A stretch of DNA of 32,275 bases from the NCBI GenBank assembly GCA_004321925.1, contig SCQH01000017.1, forward strand, positions 1 through 32,275, given 5' to 3'. The DNA is from Nitrospirota bacterium (lineage in GTDB: Bacteria > Nitrospirota > Thermodesulfovibrionia > Thermodesulfovibrionales > UBA6898). Position 1 is the first letter of the stretch; the number at the start of each line of letters is the position of its first letter. Positions 30,884 to 32,275 of the stretch are shown here, piece after piece. The notes under the pieces are model-generated. The model searched no databases. It saw nothing but the letters and a program-made list of their open reading frames with translations, and was not told the DNA's origin. The position numbers and the translations under genes were made by a program.

Positions 30884-32275
30884 ATGAAGAGATGGCGCAG
30901 GGTGATTTCGGGGGTGCTTTTGTTTATGCTGCTGTCGGCAGAGGCGTGGGCCTGGCTGCCTTACCGGGGCCTGAACCTGCCACAGAGAGAGCCAAAGGAG
31001 GGAGTATCGGTCATCCCTGCCTATAAGGGCGGCCCTGCCAGGGGCGTAACACCCGAAGATACGGAAGAGACTGCAGAGGCCCCGCAATCTTATGAAATAG
31101 CGGTCCTTGCCCAGAGCCTTAACTGGAGCCCTGTCCTGATCTATGAATACGTAAAGCATACGATAGAGACCGAGTGGTACTGGGGCTGCATGAAGGGGGC
31201 TCAGGAGACACTGCGCCAAAAAAGCGGCAACGACTGTGACCAGGCATCACTCCTTGCAGCCCTGCTTCGGGTCTCAGGCTTCCCGGCGAGATACGTAAGG
31301 GGCAGCATGGAGTTCTTTGCCGGCGGGCAGTCGATAGATATGGACAGGGCCAGAAACCTCCTCGGCATAGACGACCCTGCCGCGATAGCAGATTTTTTCC
31401 GGAGGGCCGGCATCCCCTATAGACCAATTTTAGCAGGCGGAAAGATAGAGAACTTTGAGGTAGAGCATATCTGGATAGAGACGCAGGTCCCCTGGGGCAA
31501 CTACCGCGGAACGATCATCGACGACTCGGATAAGTCCTGGATCGGACTCGATACCAGCATCAAGACCAGCGATTACCAGTACAGCAACCTGATAGATATA
31601 TATCAAGAGCCGGCCCTCAGCAGTCAGCTCGCAATAGTAAAAGACGAATACCTGAATGCTGTCCGAGCAGAGACCCCGCTGGAATACCTAAGGGCTCTGG
31701 TTGAGGGGAAGCTCTCACAAAGCCATCCGGGCAGGTCTTATGGCGATCTTATGAGGACCAGGACCCTTCCGCCCGATATCCTGAAGATCCTGCCCTCGAG
31801 CCTGCAGTTTACCCAGAGGTCCATTACCCATGAATACAGAGAGATCCCCGATGAACTCAAACATAAGGTGCGCTTCGTCGCCGGCACCTCAGGGCCTCTC
31901 CCGACGATCCTTTTTGATATAACTCTTGACACCCTTGACCTCTCAAACCAGATGATCAGCCTAAGCTACGAAGCCGAGACCGTGGAAGACCAGGCTATCA
32001 TCGATGCAAACGGAGGTCTGGATAATACACCGGCCTATAGCGTGAGACTGCGGCCGGTGCTGAGCCTCAACGACGGGATGGTAGCCGCAGGCTCAGACGG
32101 TCTGGCGATGGGGACTAGACATGATCTGAGCATCGAGCTCATATCTCCATCAGGGCCAGCCGGAGTTGAAAAGATAACGGGCAGCCTTACAGCCGGCACC
32201 CTTGTCGCCATCGGGATAGCGGCTGGTAGAGTCACACCCTCTGTCCCGCCCATACCGCAAGAGGGAGGGAATGAC
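30884..32275 (+). CDS. Exported transglutaminase-like protein (partial, runs off the window)
   Basis: From ATG 30884 the frame stays open for 464 codons to the last base, so the gene is cut at its 3' end. A signal peptide is clear (hydrophobic 8-19, cleavage after AWA). Residues about 95-230 form a transglutaminase-like fold: Cys118 in GNDCDQASLLAALLRVSGFPARYV, stated here as 116-138, His195 in VEHIWIE and Asp223 in GLDTS give the Cys-His-Asp set. The rest (240-464) is beta-rich and of unknown role. Such proteins stand in front of large surface or RHS/YD-repeat proteins in related genomes (from memory), so the sequence to the right is of interest. GGGGGGATCGGG before the ATG is a plausible ribosome site. 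Target and activity (protease, crosslinker or peptidase) are unknown. Confidence 0.83.
   Translation, partial: MKRWRRVISGVLLFMLLSAEAWAWLPYRGLNLPQREPKEGVSVIPAYKGGPARGVTPEDTEETAEAPQSYEIAVLAQSLNWSPVLIYEYVKHTIETEWYWGCMKGAQETLRQKSGNDCDQASLLAALLRVSGFPARYVRGSMEFFAGGQSIDMDRARNLLGIDDPAAIADFFRRAGIPYRPILAGGKIENFEVEHIWIETQVPWGNYRGTIIDDSDKSWIGLDTSIKTSDYQYSNLIDIYQEPALSSQLAIVKDEYLNAVRAETPLEYLRALVEGKLSQSHPGRSYGDLMRTRTLPPDILKILPSSLQFTQRSITHEYREIPDELKHKVRFVAGTSGPLPTILFDITLDTLDLSNQMISLSYEAETVEDQAIIDANGGLDNTPAYSVRLRPVLSLNDGMVAAGSDGLAMGTRHDLSIELISPSGPAGVEKITGSLTAGTLVAIGIAAGRVTPSVPPIPQEGGND

Noticed and set aside
30764-31219. 151-codon minus-strand frame near the right end
   Set aside because: It lies opposite the signal peptide and catalytic part of the transglutaminase-like protein, which has clear family residues.
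1-32275. CRISPR array, prophage, transposase or rRNA
   Set aside because: No regularly spaced repeats, phage or transposase genes, or rRNA motifs were found on either strand.

Overview
The window looks like chromosome from a Gram-negative, anaerobic, sulfur-metabolising bacterium, most plausibly Nitrospirota (Thermodesulfovibrionia-like) or a deltaproteobacterial sulfate reducer. The evidence is the tail of adenylylsulfate reductase alpha (aprA) followed by qmoABC, and lipid A/Kdo genes that show an outer membrane. The taxon is an inference from gene content; no rRNA is present.

Layout. 1-7.9 kb (+ strand): aprA 3' end, qmoA, qmoB, qmoC, a two-CBS-domain protein and a K+-independent-type H+-pyrophosphatase (hppA), closed by a strong terminator. 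This is the electron-transfer and energy-conserving part of dissimilatory sulfate metabolism: Qmo exchanges electrons between quinones and AprBA, and HppA would recover energy from the PPi released by sulfate activation. 8.0-9.9 kb (- strand): a likely operon of glutaredoxin-like protein, ferredoxin:thioredoxin-reductase-type catalytic subunit, an unknown protein and a DHH phosphoesterase. 10.2-13.2 kb: a YkgJ-type Cys-cluster protein convergent with trpE-trpG. 13.2-13.6 kb: tRNA-Gly(GCC) and tRNA-Cys(GCA). 13.5-20.3 kb: a large unknown protein whose 3' end runs into tRNA-Cys on the other strand, murA, a membrane hybrid histidine kinase and a DUF401-type membrane protein.

20.3-22.0 kb is the most unusual part. 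It holds a stand-alone, promoter-driven structured RNA candidate, a secreted 12-cysteine protein made of two metal-binding-like repeats, a small double-CxxC protein, and a Crp/Fnr regulator. A perfect TGTGACA-A-TGTCACA palindrome sits about 41 bp upstream of the predicted start of transcription of the cysteine-protein operon, which suggests direct activation by the adjacent regulator.

22.1-26.6 kb (+): a sugar-nucleotide oxidoreductase and aminotransferase pair (gnnA/gnnB-like), lpxB and waaA, pointing to a 2,3-diamino lipid A with amide-linked acyl chains. 26.6-28.6 kb: a small HTH-like protein, a LysM-L,D-transpeptidase and an unknown 218-aa protein. 28.7-30.4 kb: hisC-hisB. 30.4-30.9 kb: a gene-free stretch full of inverted and direct repeats. 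From 30,884 to the window edge an open, unfinished reading frame encodes a secreted transglutaminase-like protein.

Several genes (hisC, the L,D-transpeptidase, the DUF401 protein, the large unknown protein and the Crp/Fnr gene) have a TATAAT-like box only 5-9 nt before the start codon and no Shine-Dalgarno sequence, suggesting leaderless mRNAs beside neighbours with strong Shine-Dalgarno sites.
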